DNA of 11,004 nt, taken from Limnobacter sp. (GTDB taxonomy: Bacteria; Pseudomonadota; Gammaproteobacteria; Burkholderiales; Burkholderiaceae_B). A program made the translations under genes and the position numbers. Position 1 is the first letter of the stretch, and each line of letters starts with the position of its first letter. Below are positions 1 through 7,383 of the stretch, piece by piece. The stretch lies in the NCBI GenBank assembly GCA_012032215.1, contig JAAURO010000028.1, forward strand, positions 1 through 11,004, written 5' to 3'. The notes beneath the pieces were generated by a model. It worked only from the letters and a program-made list of their open reading frames with translations. It was not told where the DNA came from and made no database searches.

Positions 1-35
1 GAGGAGGGTAGAAGGTCGTCGGCCAGAAGCGCCGC

Positions 36-1136
36 TCACGCGCGTGTTGTCCCGCGATCCGGCAAACAGTCGCCGCGGGGATTCGCACAACGCACGCCGT
101 GTGCGTCGGCTTCGCAACCGTCGATAAGCTCATTCCCCAATGTCCCCAGCCTGGGCGAGGAGCCAGACGCGGTGGCGGTTGCCGGCTTCGTGGCCCGCTG
201 GGGACAGCCCGACCTCGTCGACTTGCTGCATGCCCTGGTGGGAACGGCGCTGATTGCAGCCAGCGCCAGTGCCCTGAAGTTGTTGGCCCAAAAGATGCTG
301 AGCCGCTCGGGCCAGCCTGTCATTGGGGTTTGAGCCAGGGGGTAAATCAGCGTGCACAGCAGGGTAAGCGCCACCAGAATAATGAGCAGACGAATGCGGG
401 GGGAATCTGGACGGGTTTGGGCAAACCCGGTAAGCCAGGCGGCCAGTAAAAAGCAGTAGTTGGCCAGCGCGGGGGCCCATTGCTCGGCAAACAGCAGGGC
501 AGAATCGGGCAGTCCAAACAGCGAGTTGGAATCGGAGGCTTGACCAATGTCGATCAGGTTGCCCAGCCACAGGCCAACTACAAACTCGGGTGTTCTGGGC
601 GCAAGCAGGCTTAAAAACCACAGGCAAAGCAGGCCAATGCCTAACCATGCGCGGTGTTCCAGCCAGCTCTGCAGTTGTTGCCCCAGGCGGTTGGGCCAGG
701 CCGAACGGCTTTGTACCAAAAAGGCCAGCCCACAGCCCAGCACGGCACCTATGGCGTTGGTGAGCACATCCATTTTGGAAGGCACGCGTGAGGGCAGGTA
801 GGTTTGCAGGGCTTCCAGCCCAAAAGACATGCCAATACACAGCAGGGGGGCCAACAGCCGCTCGGCATGCAGCGGCCATTTGCCAAGGCTGGGAAAGAGC
901 AAAAACCCCAACGGAAGGTAAGCCAGAATATTGAAGGCAATGTCGTCCCACAGCACTTTTTGCCACACGGGAACCCAAGGTGCATACAGGTAATCAAATG
1001 GCCCCACGCCTATGTTGCGAAAATGCTCGTAGGGGTACAGGCTCAGGTGCGTGATCATTACCGCATACAGCACCGCCAGCACCAGTAGGCCTGTGAGTGG
1101 CCGGATGGGTGGCATTTGTCGCAAGAGGGGTTTCAT
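36..1136 (-). CDS. VanZ-like family integral membrane protein, C-terminus probably foreign
   Basis: The protein is a multi-pass inner-membrane protein of the VanZ-like family, whose biochemical role is mostly unknown; some members affect glycopeptide tolerance. Visible features are a hydrophobic segment at residues 14-32, the family-like NILAYLPLGFLL at 69-80, and a second block at 108-134 with Glu108, Gln111, Arg117, Asp123 and Asn127. Further hydrophobic segments lie near 163-180, 222-240 and 249-265. I start at the ATG (complement of 1134-1136), with an AAGG stretch about 8 bases upstream; an in-frame TTG lies 18 bases further out. After about residue 286 the sequence loses hydrophobic character, becomes Cys-, Arg- and Pro-rich, and base composition changes, so the reading frame to the stop at 36 is probably not the native end. 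It is divergent from birA. Confidence 0.7.
   Translation of the reverse strand: MKPLLRQMPPIRPLTGLLVLAVLYAVMITHLSLYPYEHFRNIGVGPFDYLYAPWVPVWQKVLWDDIAFNILAYLPLGFLLFPSLGKWPLHAERLLAPLLCIGMSFGLEALQTYLPSRVPSKMDVLTNAIGAVLGCGLAFLVQSRSAWPNRLGQQLQSWLEHRAWLGIGLLCLWFLSLLAPRTPEFVVGLWLGNLIDIGQASDSNSLFGLPDSALLFAEQWAPALANYCFLLAAWLTGFAQTRPDSPRIRLLIILVALTLLCTLIYPLAQTPMTGWPERLSIFWANNFRALALAAISAVPTRACSKSTRSGCPQRATKPATATASGSSPRLGTLGNELIDGCEADAHGVRCANPRGDCLPDRGTTRA
169..278 (+). pseudogene. Possible heme O synthase (CtaB-like) fragment at the left edge
   Basis: Plus-strand frame 1 is open from base 1 to the stop at 331-333. Within it, about 35 residues including GFVARWGQPDLVDLLHAL and then VGTALIAASASAL resemble the first membrane segments of protoheme IX farnesyltransferase, where a GTALVAASASALNQ-type stretch is typical. 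The resemblance stops at about 276, just where the family would continue with Asn-Gln, and the minus-strand VanZ reading becomes convincing from there on. Upstream of 169 the frame has no recognisable family features. It could be a fragment joined by an assembly or cloning chimera, or a coincidental antisense reading, since its third codon positions line up with those of the minus frame. The family match is from memory of the family pattern and was not searched. Confidence 0.3.
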
Positions 1137-1209
1137 GAACTTGGCCTTAGACAAAAACGCAATCGCACTTACAATGGTGCTTATTGCCCGATAAAAATGG
1201 TTGTATCAA
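1137..1209. promoter_or_regulatory. Divergent intergenic region between vanZ-like gene and birA
   Basis: These 73 bases must hold promoters for both flanking genes if each is transcribed on its own. On the plus strand a weak pair, TTACAA at 1169-1174 and TAAAAA at 1192-1197 with a 17-base spacer, could serve birA, but neither hexamer is close to consensus. No good Shine-Dalgarno sequence precedes birA. No clear minus-strand promoter was found. Confidence 0.25.
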
Positions 1210-2031
1210 ATGGTAACTCAGCCCCTGCACTGGATTGAGCTCGATAGCGTGGAATCTACCAACACCTGGTTGTCTGATTTGTGTAAAAGCGCCGTGGCGC
1301 TGCAGCCCATTGCGGTGTATGCCAAAGCCCAGACCGCAGGCCGCGGGCGCAATGGACGTGCCTGGCTTTCGCAGTCGGATAGTAGTTTGTGCATGTCGGT
1401 GGCGGTGCCTTTGCTACACGCCCCGGCGCCACGCAGCACGGTGGCGGTGGGCGTGTCGGTGGCCAATTTCCTGAAATCGGTGGGGCTGCATGGGGTGCAG
1501 CTAAAGTGGCCTAATGATTTGTTGCTTCAGGGCAAAAAACTGGGAGGTATATTGTGCGAGTCCGTGTTTGCCAGCAACCCGGCGTACCAGCCAGTCACCG
1601 ACACCTGCGCGCATGAGTGCTACAGCACCGTTGGTGGCCGCCAGGCGCAAACCAGAAGTGCCTGGCTGGTGGCGGGCATTGGCTTGAATGTAAAACCTGT
1701 ACCATGCGCCGATGCTTTGGGAGGTGCTGGCAGCATTGCTCTGGACTCCGGTTTACCCCCATCAGTGTTGTGCAGTTTGCCGGCGCTGGGGCGTGCGTTG
1801 GCTGAAATACTGGTGGCCGATATACGGGCAGACAACTTTGCACAGGTGCGTCACCAGTTTCATGGTCTGGATGCCTGGTTTAACCAGGAAGTGTGTTTTG
1901 AGTCGGCGCAGGGCATGGTGTGTGGCGTGGGCATGGGCTTGTCTGAAACAGGTGGGTATCTGGTGGACACTCCACAGGGCTTGCATGTGGTGGAATACGG
2001 CGAGGTGTCTTTGCGGAGGCGCTGTGGTTAA
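1210..2031 (+). CDS. birA: Biotin--[acetyl-CoA-carboxylase] ligase, catalytic-only form
   Basis: The enzyme activates biotin with ATP to biotinyl-AMP and transfers it to the biotin carboxyl carrier protein of acetyl-CoA carboxylase (and similar carriers) in the cytoplasm. Visible motifs are GRGRNGR at residues 44-50 (biotinyl-AMP binding loop), KWPND at 99-103, KLGGIL at 110-115 and GIGLN at 156-160. The small C-terminal domain ends with the typical GEVSLR near 264-269. At 273 residues there is no N-terminal helix-turn-helix, so this is a ligase without the biotin-operon repressor domain. ATG 1210 is preferred over the in-frame TTG at 1201 because it leaves the usual short lead into WIELDSVESTNTW. 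The gene overlaps the coaX start, which suggests translational coupling. Confidence 0.93.
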   Translation: MVTQPLHWIELDSVESTNTWLSDLCKSAVALQPIAVYAKAQTAGRGRNGRAWLSQSDSSLCMSVAVPLLHAPAPRSTVAVGVSVANFLKSVGLHGVQLKWPNDLLLQGKKLGGILCESVFASNPAYQPVTDTCAHECYSTVGGRQAQTRSAWLVAGIGLNVKPVPCADALGGAGSIALDSGLPPSVLCSLPALGRALAEILVADIRADNFAQVRHQFHGLDAWFNQEVCFESAQGMVCGVGMGLSETGGYLVDTPQGLHVVEYGEVSLRRRCG

Positions 2032-2885
2032 AGTGTTGTGTGTGGATGCGGGCAACACCCGGGTAAAGTGGCAGGTTGGGGATCTGGAATCGGGCCTGGT
2101 GCCGGGTAACTGCGCTGATATGCCAAGCACCTTGTTCAAGGCGGCTGAATCTGTGGCGGGCCAAATGCTGGCGCTGATTCAAATTGCCAAAAACCACCAG
2201 TGCAGGGCGGTGTGTTACAGCGGAGTGCTAGGCACAGGGGTGCAAGAGGCTTTGCTGAGGGCGGTTAAAAAGGCCGGGCTGGTTTTTTGTTGCCCCAGGT
2301 GGGCAACTCTGCCTTGCTGCAAACCCGCTATCAGGCTGATCAGCTGGGCACAGACCGCTGGCTGGCCTGCCTGGCCGTGGCTGCACAAACGCAAGTGCCC
2401 ATTAACTGCGTAGCAAGTTTTGGCACCGCTACCACCATTGATGCCGTGGTTGAAAGCCCATGCAACACAACGGCCACACCGTGCACCAAGCGCTGGGAGC
2501 ACTTGGGTGGTGTTATTTTACCCGGAGTTGATTTAATGTTTGGCAGCCTGGCGCGGCACGCCTCGCAGTTGCCTCAAGCCGCGCTGCAGGATTTAACCGA
2601 CTTTGAAACACGCGCCGTAAACGGCAAAAACCTGGAAAGCGTCTGGGGCCGCTTGGCACGCAAGGGGCGCTTTCACGGGGCGTTACCCAAGCGCAGCTGC
2701 ACACTGTAAAAGCCTGGTTTGCGCACTTGCAGCAGCAATTTCCCAATCTGCCCTCCACGTTGTGGATAACCGGTGGGTATGCGCCCCAGTTGAGCCCGGG
2801 CCTTGTGCCCTGCAGGCTTGCACCTGGTTTGGTCATGCAGGGGCTGCTTGCGGTCGCACAGCAGCAGGAGTGGTTGCGTGATTGA
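2024..2885 (+). CDS. coaX: Type III pantothenate kinase, frame broken twice at homopolymers
   Basis: The enzyme phosphorylates pantothenate, the first step of coenzyme A synthesis, and is the potassium-dependent, feedback-insensitive class of the ASKHA fold. The three family motifs are present: DAGNTRVKW near residues 8-16, GTDRWLA, and GTATTID, with GGVILPG further on. The start is GTG 2024, inside the 3' end of birA. As read, the frame breaks twice. One T too few in the T run at 2283-2288 restores LVFLLPQVGNSALL, and one G too few in the run at 2664-2667 restores ARKGALSRGVTQAQLH. With both repaired, one frame continues to the TGA at 2883-2885 and gives about 287 residues. Both defects lie in homopolymers, so I infer sequence error rather than a dead gene, but the sequence alone cannot prove this. 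Confidence 0.88.
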
Positions 2886-3642
2886 CGCAAAGTGGCCCAC
2901 TCTGGCCATGCTTGCAAGCCGCCGCTGGGTGCTTGTGCTGGCAGTACTGGTGGCGCTGAATGTATTGGTGTTGGTGGTTGCCTGGGTGCGCGGCGGCAAG
3001 GTGCTGGGCGATGCACCTGCCCAGGTGTTTGCAGGTGGTTTGCGCGCCGACATGGTGGCGGTTCAGCGTCCTTGGCTGGCTGCGCCCGGCGCAATCGGGG
3101 GCCAGAAAGCCAAAGTGGATTCCGCAGTACTAAAGGCCGGCAAGCAAAAGCTGACCAAAGTGATGCAAACGGGCAGGCCAAGGTAGATTCCGACGTCAAA
3201 AAACCAGAACTTTGCCTGCAATGGGGGGCCACTTTTGCCCACTCAGGTGCAACGCGTGGCCGATGCCTTGTCGGGCTGGAAGGGGCGTGTGCAGGTGCAA
3301 GAGCGCCAAGTGCCCATTGGCTACATTGTGTTTTTGCCGCCCAGTGAACTTACAACCGGGCAAACTCTGGATTATCTGCAGAGCCTGGGTGTGCTGGATG
3401 TATTCCTGATTTCCACGCCCGGACCGCTGCAAGGCGGTGTGTCGCTGGGGATGTTCCGCGAAAAAGAGCGTGCTGTGCAACAGCTTGAGCAGCTTGTTGC
3501 AAAAGGTGTGCGCAATCTGGAAATTCGGGAAAGGCAGGGGCCACAGCGTACTTTTTATGCACTGTATGGCACGTCTGCGCAAATGAAAGCGGCACGCGAA
3601 ATTTACAGCTTGAACAGGCGGGGGGATTTGATAGGGTGCTGA
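2878..3642 (+). CDS. SPOR-domain single-pass membrane protein, two compensating frame shifts
   Basis: SPOR domains bind denuded glycan strands of peptidoglycan at the septum; the specific role of this protein is unknown. It has a short cytoplasmic N-terminus, one hydrophobic segment at about residues 17-37, a low-complexity linker, and a C-terminal SPOR-like domain containing IGYIVFLPPSELTTG, LQSLGVLDVFLIS and ISTPGPLQGGVSLGMF. The GTG start at 2878 overlaps the coaX stop; an in-frame ATG at 2908 is an alternative. The frame is lost at 3171-3186 and an in-frame TAG follows; one extra G near 3171-3173 restores it. It returns to the first frame at the G6 run 3223-3228 if one G is removed. The repaired protein is about 254 residues. 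Third gene of the birA-coaX unit, an arrangement I recall from other betaproteobacteria. Confidence 0.8.
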
Positions 3643-3644
3643 GT

Positions 3645-4856
3645 TTACAGCCTGCCGCTTTCATCGGCAGCCAAAAACACGGTGCGCAGCAGGCAGTCTT
3701 CGGGTAGTTCGCGCCCTTTGGAAAAACAGATGGCTTTAAACGATTCGCCCATTTCTGCCTGGCTGGTGAGCATGTGAATGGCTTGTTTTTCGCGGGCTTG
3801 CTCGTGCGGGCTGCAGGCGACCAGCATTTCCTGCGCTTGGTCTAAAAGCCCCAGGCCCAGCAGCAACGGGCCCTGAGAGCAATAACCTTCCAGCTCCAGG
3901 CCAGCACGTTGGGCGGCATGAAAAACCGCTGAAAAATTCACGTGGCTGGTTAAATCCTGCTGCCCTACCTTGCGTAAAAAACCATCGTGCGCCGTGTGTT
4001 GGCTGTGTGCACGCAGGTGACCGCGGCTGTGGTGCGGCAAGTAGTATTCGCTGGCGGATTTCCCGTAATCAATCAGCAGGCACAGGCCATGTAACCGATC
4101 GGCTACAGTGGTAAGCCATGCCAGCGCCTGCTCGTGCCATTCAGATTCATACCCTTGTGGCCAAGGGCCAAAGTGTTCTGCAAGTCGCGTTGCGTGCAGA
4201 GTTAAACCGGGGTCAGCCGGGGTGTATGCCCATTCCAGCACTTCACATTTGGGGCATGTCCACTGCACATGTGCTTCATAAACCTGCTGTGGTGAAATCT
4301 CATGCTGTTGCGGACAGGCAGATGGCGCGTTTCCCCACTGAAACCGCCTTACAGGCATGGCATCCAGCAATTCGTTGCCCAGCACCACACCTTCCAGGGT
4401 GTCGGGGAGCGTGCCAAGCCAGCGTACTTTGGCAAACATTGCGGGGGGTAGCGCGTTGCGCAAGCGCGCTTCCTGTATGTGTTTCAGCCCGCCAGAAAGT
4501 TCTACGATGCAGTACTCGGCTAAAGACTGGCCGCAGCCTTGTAACAAGATTTGTGCCAATTGCCCATTACCCGCGCCAAATTCAATTATTCTGTTGCCAA
4601 AATTCCTTAAAATCGGCGAAATACCCTGTGCAAGCGAAAGCCCGAAAAGCGGTGTGGCTTGTGGCGCGGTTACAAAATCGCCCCGGGCGCCAAAAATGGC
4701 TTGGCCTTGGCTGTAATAACCGCATTGCGGGTGGTACAGCGCAAAGGCCATAAATTCATCGAAGCGCAGGGTGCTGCCAAAAGGCAGCTGGGTCTTTAGG
4801 TGCAGCAGTGCTTGGCTCGGGACTTCCTGTGCCGTGGATGGCGTGGCGGGTTTCAT
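3645..4856 (-). CDS. MidA/NDUFAF7-type SAM-dependent methyltransferase
   Basis: This belongs to the family of mitochondrial NDUFAF7/MidA, which methylates an arginine of a complex I subunit. The bacterial substrate is not settled, so no symbol is given. Family blocks in order: RFDEFMAFALYHP at about 31-43, GYYS at 46-49, GDFVTAP at 59-65, the SAM-binding EFGAGNGQLA at 92-101, GNELLDAMPVRRF at 160-172, LLIDYG at 260-265, and a stretch from about 279 (GHLRAH, HDGFL, DLTSHVNFSAV). A CPKC pair at 201-204 sits in a variable insertion. I chose ATG at the complement of 4854-4856, giving 403 residues, because the longer form starting at 4934 adds sequence unlike the family. It ends two bases from the SPOR gene stop and is divergent from the SDR. 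Confidence 0.88.
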   Translation of the reverse strand: MKPATPSTAQEVPSQALLHLKTQLPFGSTLRFDEFMAFALYHPQCGYYSQGQAIFGARGDFVTAPQATPLFGLSLAQGISPILRNFGNRIIEFGAGNGQLAQILLQGCGQSLAEYCIVELSGGLKHIQEARLRNALPPAMFAKVRWLGTLPDTLEGVVLGNELLDAMPVRRFQWGNAPSACPQQHEISPQQVYEAHVQWTCPKCEVLEWAYTPADPGLTLHATRLAEHFGPWPQGYESEWHEQALAWLTTVADRLHGLCLLIDYGKSASEYYLPHHSRGHLRAHSQHTAHDGFLRKVGQQDLTSHVNFSAVFHAAQRAGLELEGYCSQGPLLLGLGLLDQAQEMLVACSPHEQAREKQAIHMLTSQAEMGESFKAICFSKGRELPEDCLLRTVFLAADESGRL

Positions 4857-4878
4857 GAAAAATCCAGTTAATGATGAA

Positions 4879-4898
4879 TTTATACCCGGTTTTGGGTA
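4879..4898. promoter_or_regulatory. Candidate -10 for the methyltransferase gene, beside a small dyad
   Basis: On the minus strand TATAAA (complement of 4879-4884) lies 22 bases before the methyltransferase ATG and fits a sigma-70 -10 box, although no good -35 is visible at the right distance. A perfect 5-base dyad, TACCC at 4883-4887 and GGGTA at 4894-4898 with a 6-base spacer, overlaps it and could be an operator or chance. Confidence 0.25.
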
Positions 4899-4939
4899 AA
4901 CTGGCGTGCCCTTGGAACACCTAAAGCCCTGCATTGTAA

Positions 4940-5711
4940 ATGAAAGCTGCCAAACACTCCGAGTATGTGCTTGTTACCGGTGCCGCACACAGGCTGGGCC
5001 GCGCCATTGCGCTGGAACTGGCCGGCGCGGGCTGGAATATTGCGTTGCACTACCGCCAGTCCGAGCAGGCCGCCCGCCGCACCTGCCAGGAAATTGTAGC
5101 TCTTGGCGTAGATTGCCATTGCCTGCAGGCCGATTTGGCCCAAGGCTCGCAGGTGCAAGCCTTGTTTGAAAAAACATGCGTTTTTGGGCCCCGTGGTCAG
5201 CGTGATCAACAACGCATCGATTTTCGAGTTTGATGACGGCAAGTCGTTTTCCAGCACGCTGTTTGATGCCCACATGGCCATTAACCTGAAGGCGCCAGTG
5301 TTGCTTGCACGCCTGTTGCATGCCCATTTAAACAGCCGGGGCGCACAAGGTGTGGTGGTTAATTTGCTGGATCAAAAACTCGACAACATGAATCCGGATT
5401 TTTTAAGTTACACCCTGAGCAAAGCGGGTTTGCAAACAGCTACCAACGCCCTTGCCATGGAGTTTGGGCCAACGCTTCGGGTGGTGGGTGTTTCGCCTGG
5501 AATCACCATGGTGTCTCAGTTGCAAACCCAACAGCAATTTGAACAGGCGTACCGTTTATCGCCGCTGGGGCGTTCCAGCCAACCACAAGACATTGCCAAC
5601 GCAGTGCGATTCGTTTTGCAAAGCCCCGCCATTACGGGCACTACTTTGGTGGTGGATGGTGGGCAGCACCTGGTGCGCGTGCAGCGCGATTTTAGCAAAG
5701 GTGGCGTATGA
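4940..5711 (+). CDS. Pteridine reductase-like short-chain dehydrogenase (FolM/PTR1 type), one frame shift
   Basis: It probably reduces dihydropterin or dihydrofolate-type substrates with NADPH. The N-terminal nucleotide motif is TGAAHRLG at residues 13-20, followed by HYRQS near 37-41, the place where NADPH-preferring pteridine reductases carry a basic residue. NNAS follows in the middle. The catalytic region has Asp in LLDQK exactly 13 residues before the Tyr of SYTLSK, and Lys four after it. This is the Asp-Tyr-Lys spacing of Leishmania PTR1 (D181, Y194, K198) and not the usual Ser-Tyr-Lys. VVDGGQ lies near the end. The frame changes at the A run 5170-5175. Removing one A gives FEKHAFLGPVV and a protein of 256 residues. 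The stop overlaps the folB start by ATGA. General SDR activity on another substrate is possible. Confidence 0.83.
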
Positions 5712-6106
5712 ACAACTGGTTTTTAAACCCAATGTTACAAAATTGCAGGCGCGTGTTTATTCGCGATTTCGATGTGTCTGCCGCCATTGGCGTGTTTCCG
5801 CAAGAGCAAGGCCGCACCCAGCAAGTGCGTATGAATATTGACTTTTGGGTGCCCTTAAACGCAACACCCTCTGCCAAAGATTCGCTGAAAGAGGTGGTGG
5901 ATTACGATTTCATTCGGCCCGGTATTCAGGCCCTCGTAAAAGCCGGGCACATTGGCTTGCTTGAAACACTGATAGATCAAACCCTGGATTTGGTGTTGGT
6001 GCATCCCAAGGTGGTGGCTGCATGCGTGCGCGCGGAAAAATCAGAAGTGTACCCAGATTGCAAATCTGCTGGGGTTGAGGTGTTTCGCCTGAAACAGGCC
6101 GTTTAA
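5708..6106 (+). CDS. folB: Dihydroneopterin aldolase
   Basis: The enzyme cleaves 7,8-dihydroneopterin to 6-hydroxymethyl-7,8-dihydropterin and glycolaldehyde in folate synthesis, usually as an octameric T-fold enzyme. Visible features: the N-terminal strand [17 protein letters not shown] with Glu33 before GRTQQV, VVDYDFI near 63-69, the substrate-anchoring Glu86 in LLETL, and Lys111 in [10 protein letters not shown] as the probable catalytic lysine. Length is 132 residues, slightly longer than typical because of about 15 extra residues at the N-terminus. The ATG at 5708 overlaps the stop of the pteridine reductase gene, which supports both the start and a shared transcript. Pairing a pterin reductase with FolB argues that both work in reduced pterin metabolism. 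Confidence 0.9.
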   Translation: MNNWFLNPMLQNCRRVFIRDFDVSAAIGVFPQEQGRTQQVRMNIDFWVPLNATPSAKDSLKEVVDYDFIRPGIQALVKAGHIGLLETLIDQTLDLVLVHPKVVAACVRAEKSEVYPDCKSAGVEVFRLKQAV

Positions 6107-6127
6107 TCAAGTGGGTAGAAGAAGTTC

Positions 6128-7070
6128 ATGAAAGAGTTTACAGAACATCGCATCGAGGTATTTTCCAGCAGGGTTTTCAGAAAAGACCCGCCCCAGGGAC
6201 AGCCGTTGGCCGGGGAAGTTTTGCCACTCGAGCCGAGCAAAAAGAGCAATTTGAATTTCAAAAACTGGAAAGCCGCCTGATTAAACAGGTGGGGCAAGCC
6301 ATTGGCGACTTCAAGATGATTGAAGAGGGCGATCGTGTGATGGTGTGCGTGTCAGGCGGAAAAGACAGCTATGGCTTGCTGAGTATTTTGCGCAAGTTGC
6401 AGCAACGTGCGCCCATTCATTTCGAGCTGATTGCTGTCAATCTGGATCAAAAACAACCGGGCTTTCCCGAGCACGTTTTGCCCGATTATTTGCGCAGCAT
6501 TCAAGTGCCTTTTCACATTGAAGAGCAAGACACCTATTCGATTGTGAAGCGCGTAATTCCCGAAGGCAAAACCACGTGCTCGCTGTGTTCACGCTTGCGC
6601 CGTGGCATTTTGTACCGTGTTGCAGGCGAACTCGGCTGCAACAAGCTGGCGCTGGGGCACCACAAAGACGACATATTGCAAACGCTGTTGCTCAACCTGT
6701 TTTACGGTGGGCGCATGAAAGGCATGCCGCCTAAACTGGTTAGCGACAACGGCTCCAGCACACAGTGATTCGCCCGCTTGCCTATGCCCGCGAACGCGAC
6801 CTGGCGCGTTATGCGCAAGAACAGGCTTTTCCGATTATTCCGTGCAACCTGTGTGGTAGTCAGGAAAATCTGAAACGCAAAGAAATGGCCGAACTGCTTG
6901 CTCAGTGGGAAAAACGCAACCCGCGTTGGATAGCCAATCTTTTTACCTCGCTTTCCACTGTGGTGCCATCGCACTTGATGGACCGCAAGTTGTTTCCATT
7001 TGAAACCATTCGTGCCGATGGGGTGGAAAATGCGCAAGGCGATACTGCGTTTGACGGGGATTGCGATTAG
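6128..7070 (+). CDS. ttcA: tRNA 2-thiocytidine(32) synthetase, frame broken twice at homopolymers
   Basis: TtcA uses ATP and an iron-sulfur cluster to thiolate cytidine 32 of certain tRNAs. The PP-loop SGGKDS lies near residue 73. Cys-x-x-Cys pairs occur in [12 protein letters not shown] and [13 protein letters not shown], and the family stretches [16 protein letters not shown] and [17 protein letters not shown] are intact. The start is ATG 6128, after a purine-rich AGAAGAAG. The first reading frame runs out unless one A is added in the A5 run 6239-6243, which restores [18 protein letters not shown] second break at CC 6755-6756 is repaired by one more C, giving [14 protein letters not shown] in place of a TGA at 6766-6768. 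The repaired protein is 314 residues, normal for the family. It follows folB by 21 bases. Confidence 0.9.
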
Positions 7071-7083
7071 AGATACAGCGCTT

Positions 7084-7309
7084 GTGCTTTCGCGCTGCGG
7101 CGCGTTGGGTGTGTGCCTCCCAGCTTGGCGTCGCCCGAAACCCCGTCTGAAGCCTCACTTGCTCGGCGGCCGTTAACTCGCCCTCAGCGCCAGGCGCTTC
7201 GGTGCTCAAACATGCCCGGCCTTCACCCTTCGCAAGATGAAGCCCCAGACGGCGGGCACCGCCTGAATCGCCGGGAGGCACACACCAACGCGCCGCAGCG
7301 CGAAAGCAC
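7084..7309. repeat. Intergenic repeat element 1 (226 bp), long self-complementary ends
   Basis: The ends pair as an inverted repeat: 7084-7121 with 7273-7309, identical apart from one extra G in the left arm. Between the arms, at 7163-7224, lies a 62-base core that is present in inverted orientation in element 2 with one mismatch. A further conserved box is at 7136-7147 (reverse of GGCGGGGTTTCG, one mismatch). No coding capacity is convincing. It starts 14 bases after the ttcA stop, so it may be transcribed with that operon and could act as a 3' structure or terminator. The family is not one I can name. Confidence 0.75.
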
Positions 7310-7329
7310 CGCGTATGCGCACAATGTGT

Positions 7330-7364
7330 GCCGAACGCCGAACGCCGAACGCCGAACGCCGAAC
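7330..7364 (+). repeat. Tandem heptamer GCCGAAC x5
   Basis: Five exact head-to-tail copies of GCCGAAC fill 35 bases between the two intergenic elements. A 7-base unit can expand or contract by slippage. Any translation would be a spurious Arg/Pro/Asn repeat, and there is no credible ORF with a start here. Confidence 0.95.
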
Positions 7365-7383
7365 CGCAGCCCGCCAAGCACCC

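Noticed and set aside
130..978. 282-residue minus-strand frame overlapping the VanZ gene
   Set aside because: It lies in another frame of the VanZ gene; the VanZ frame has the membrane segments and conserved residues, this one is Cys/Arg/Pro-rich without motifs.
2283..2288. Programmed frameshifting in coaX
   Set aside because: Other breaks occur at unrelated homopolymers in neighbouring genes, no downstream stimulatory structure is evident, and coaX is not known to use recoding.
3652..3670. Hairpin CTGCCG/CGGCAG as a terminator for the SPOR gene
   Set aside because: There is no T run after the stem on either strand, and it lies inside the methyltransferase coding sequence.
4913..4941. Promoter TTGGAA-17-TGTAAA for the pteridine reductase gene
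   Set aside because: The -10 would overlap the ATG, so transcripts would start inside the gene and lack the start codon.
7330..7364. CRISPR-like array
   Set aside because: The units are 7 bases with no spacers and no cas genes nearby.
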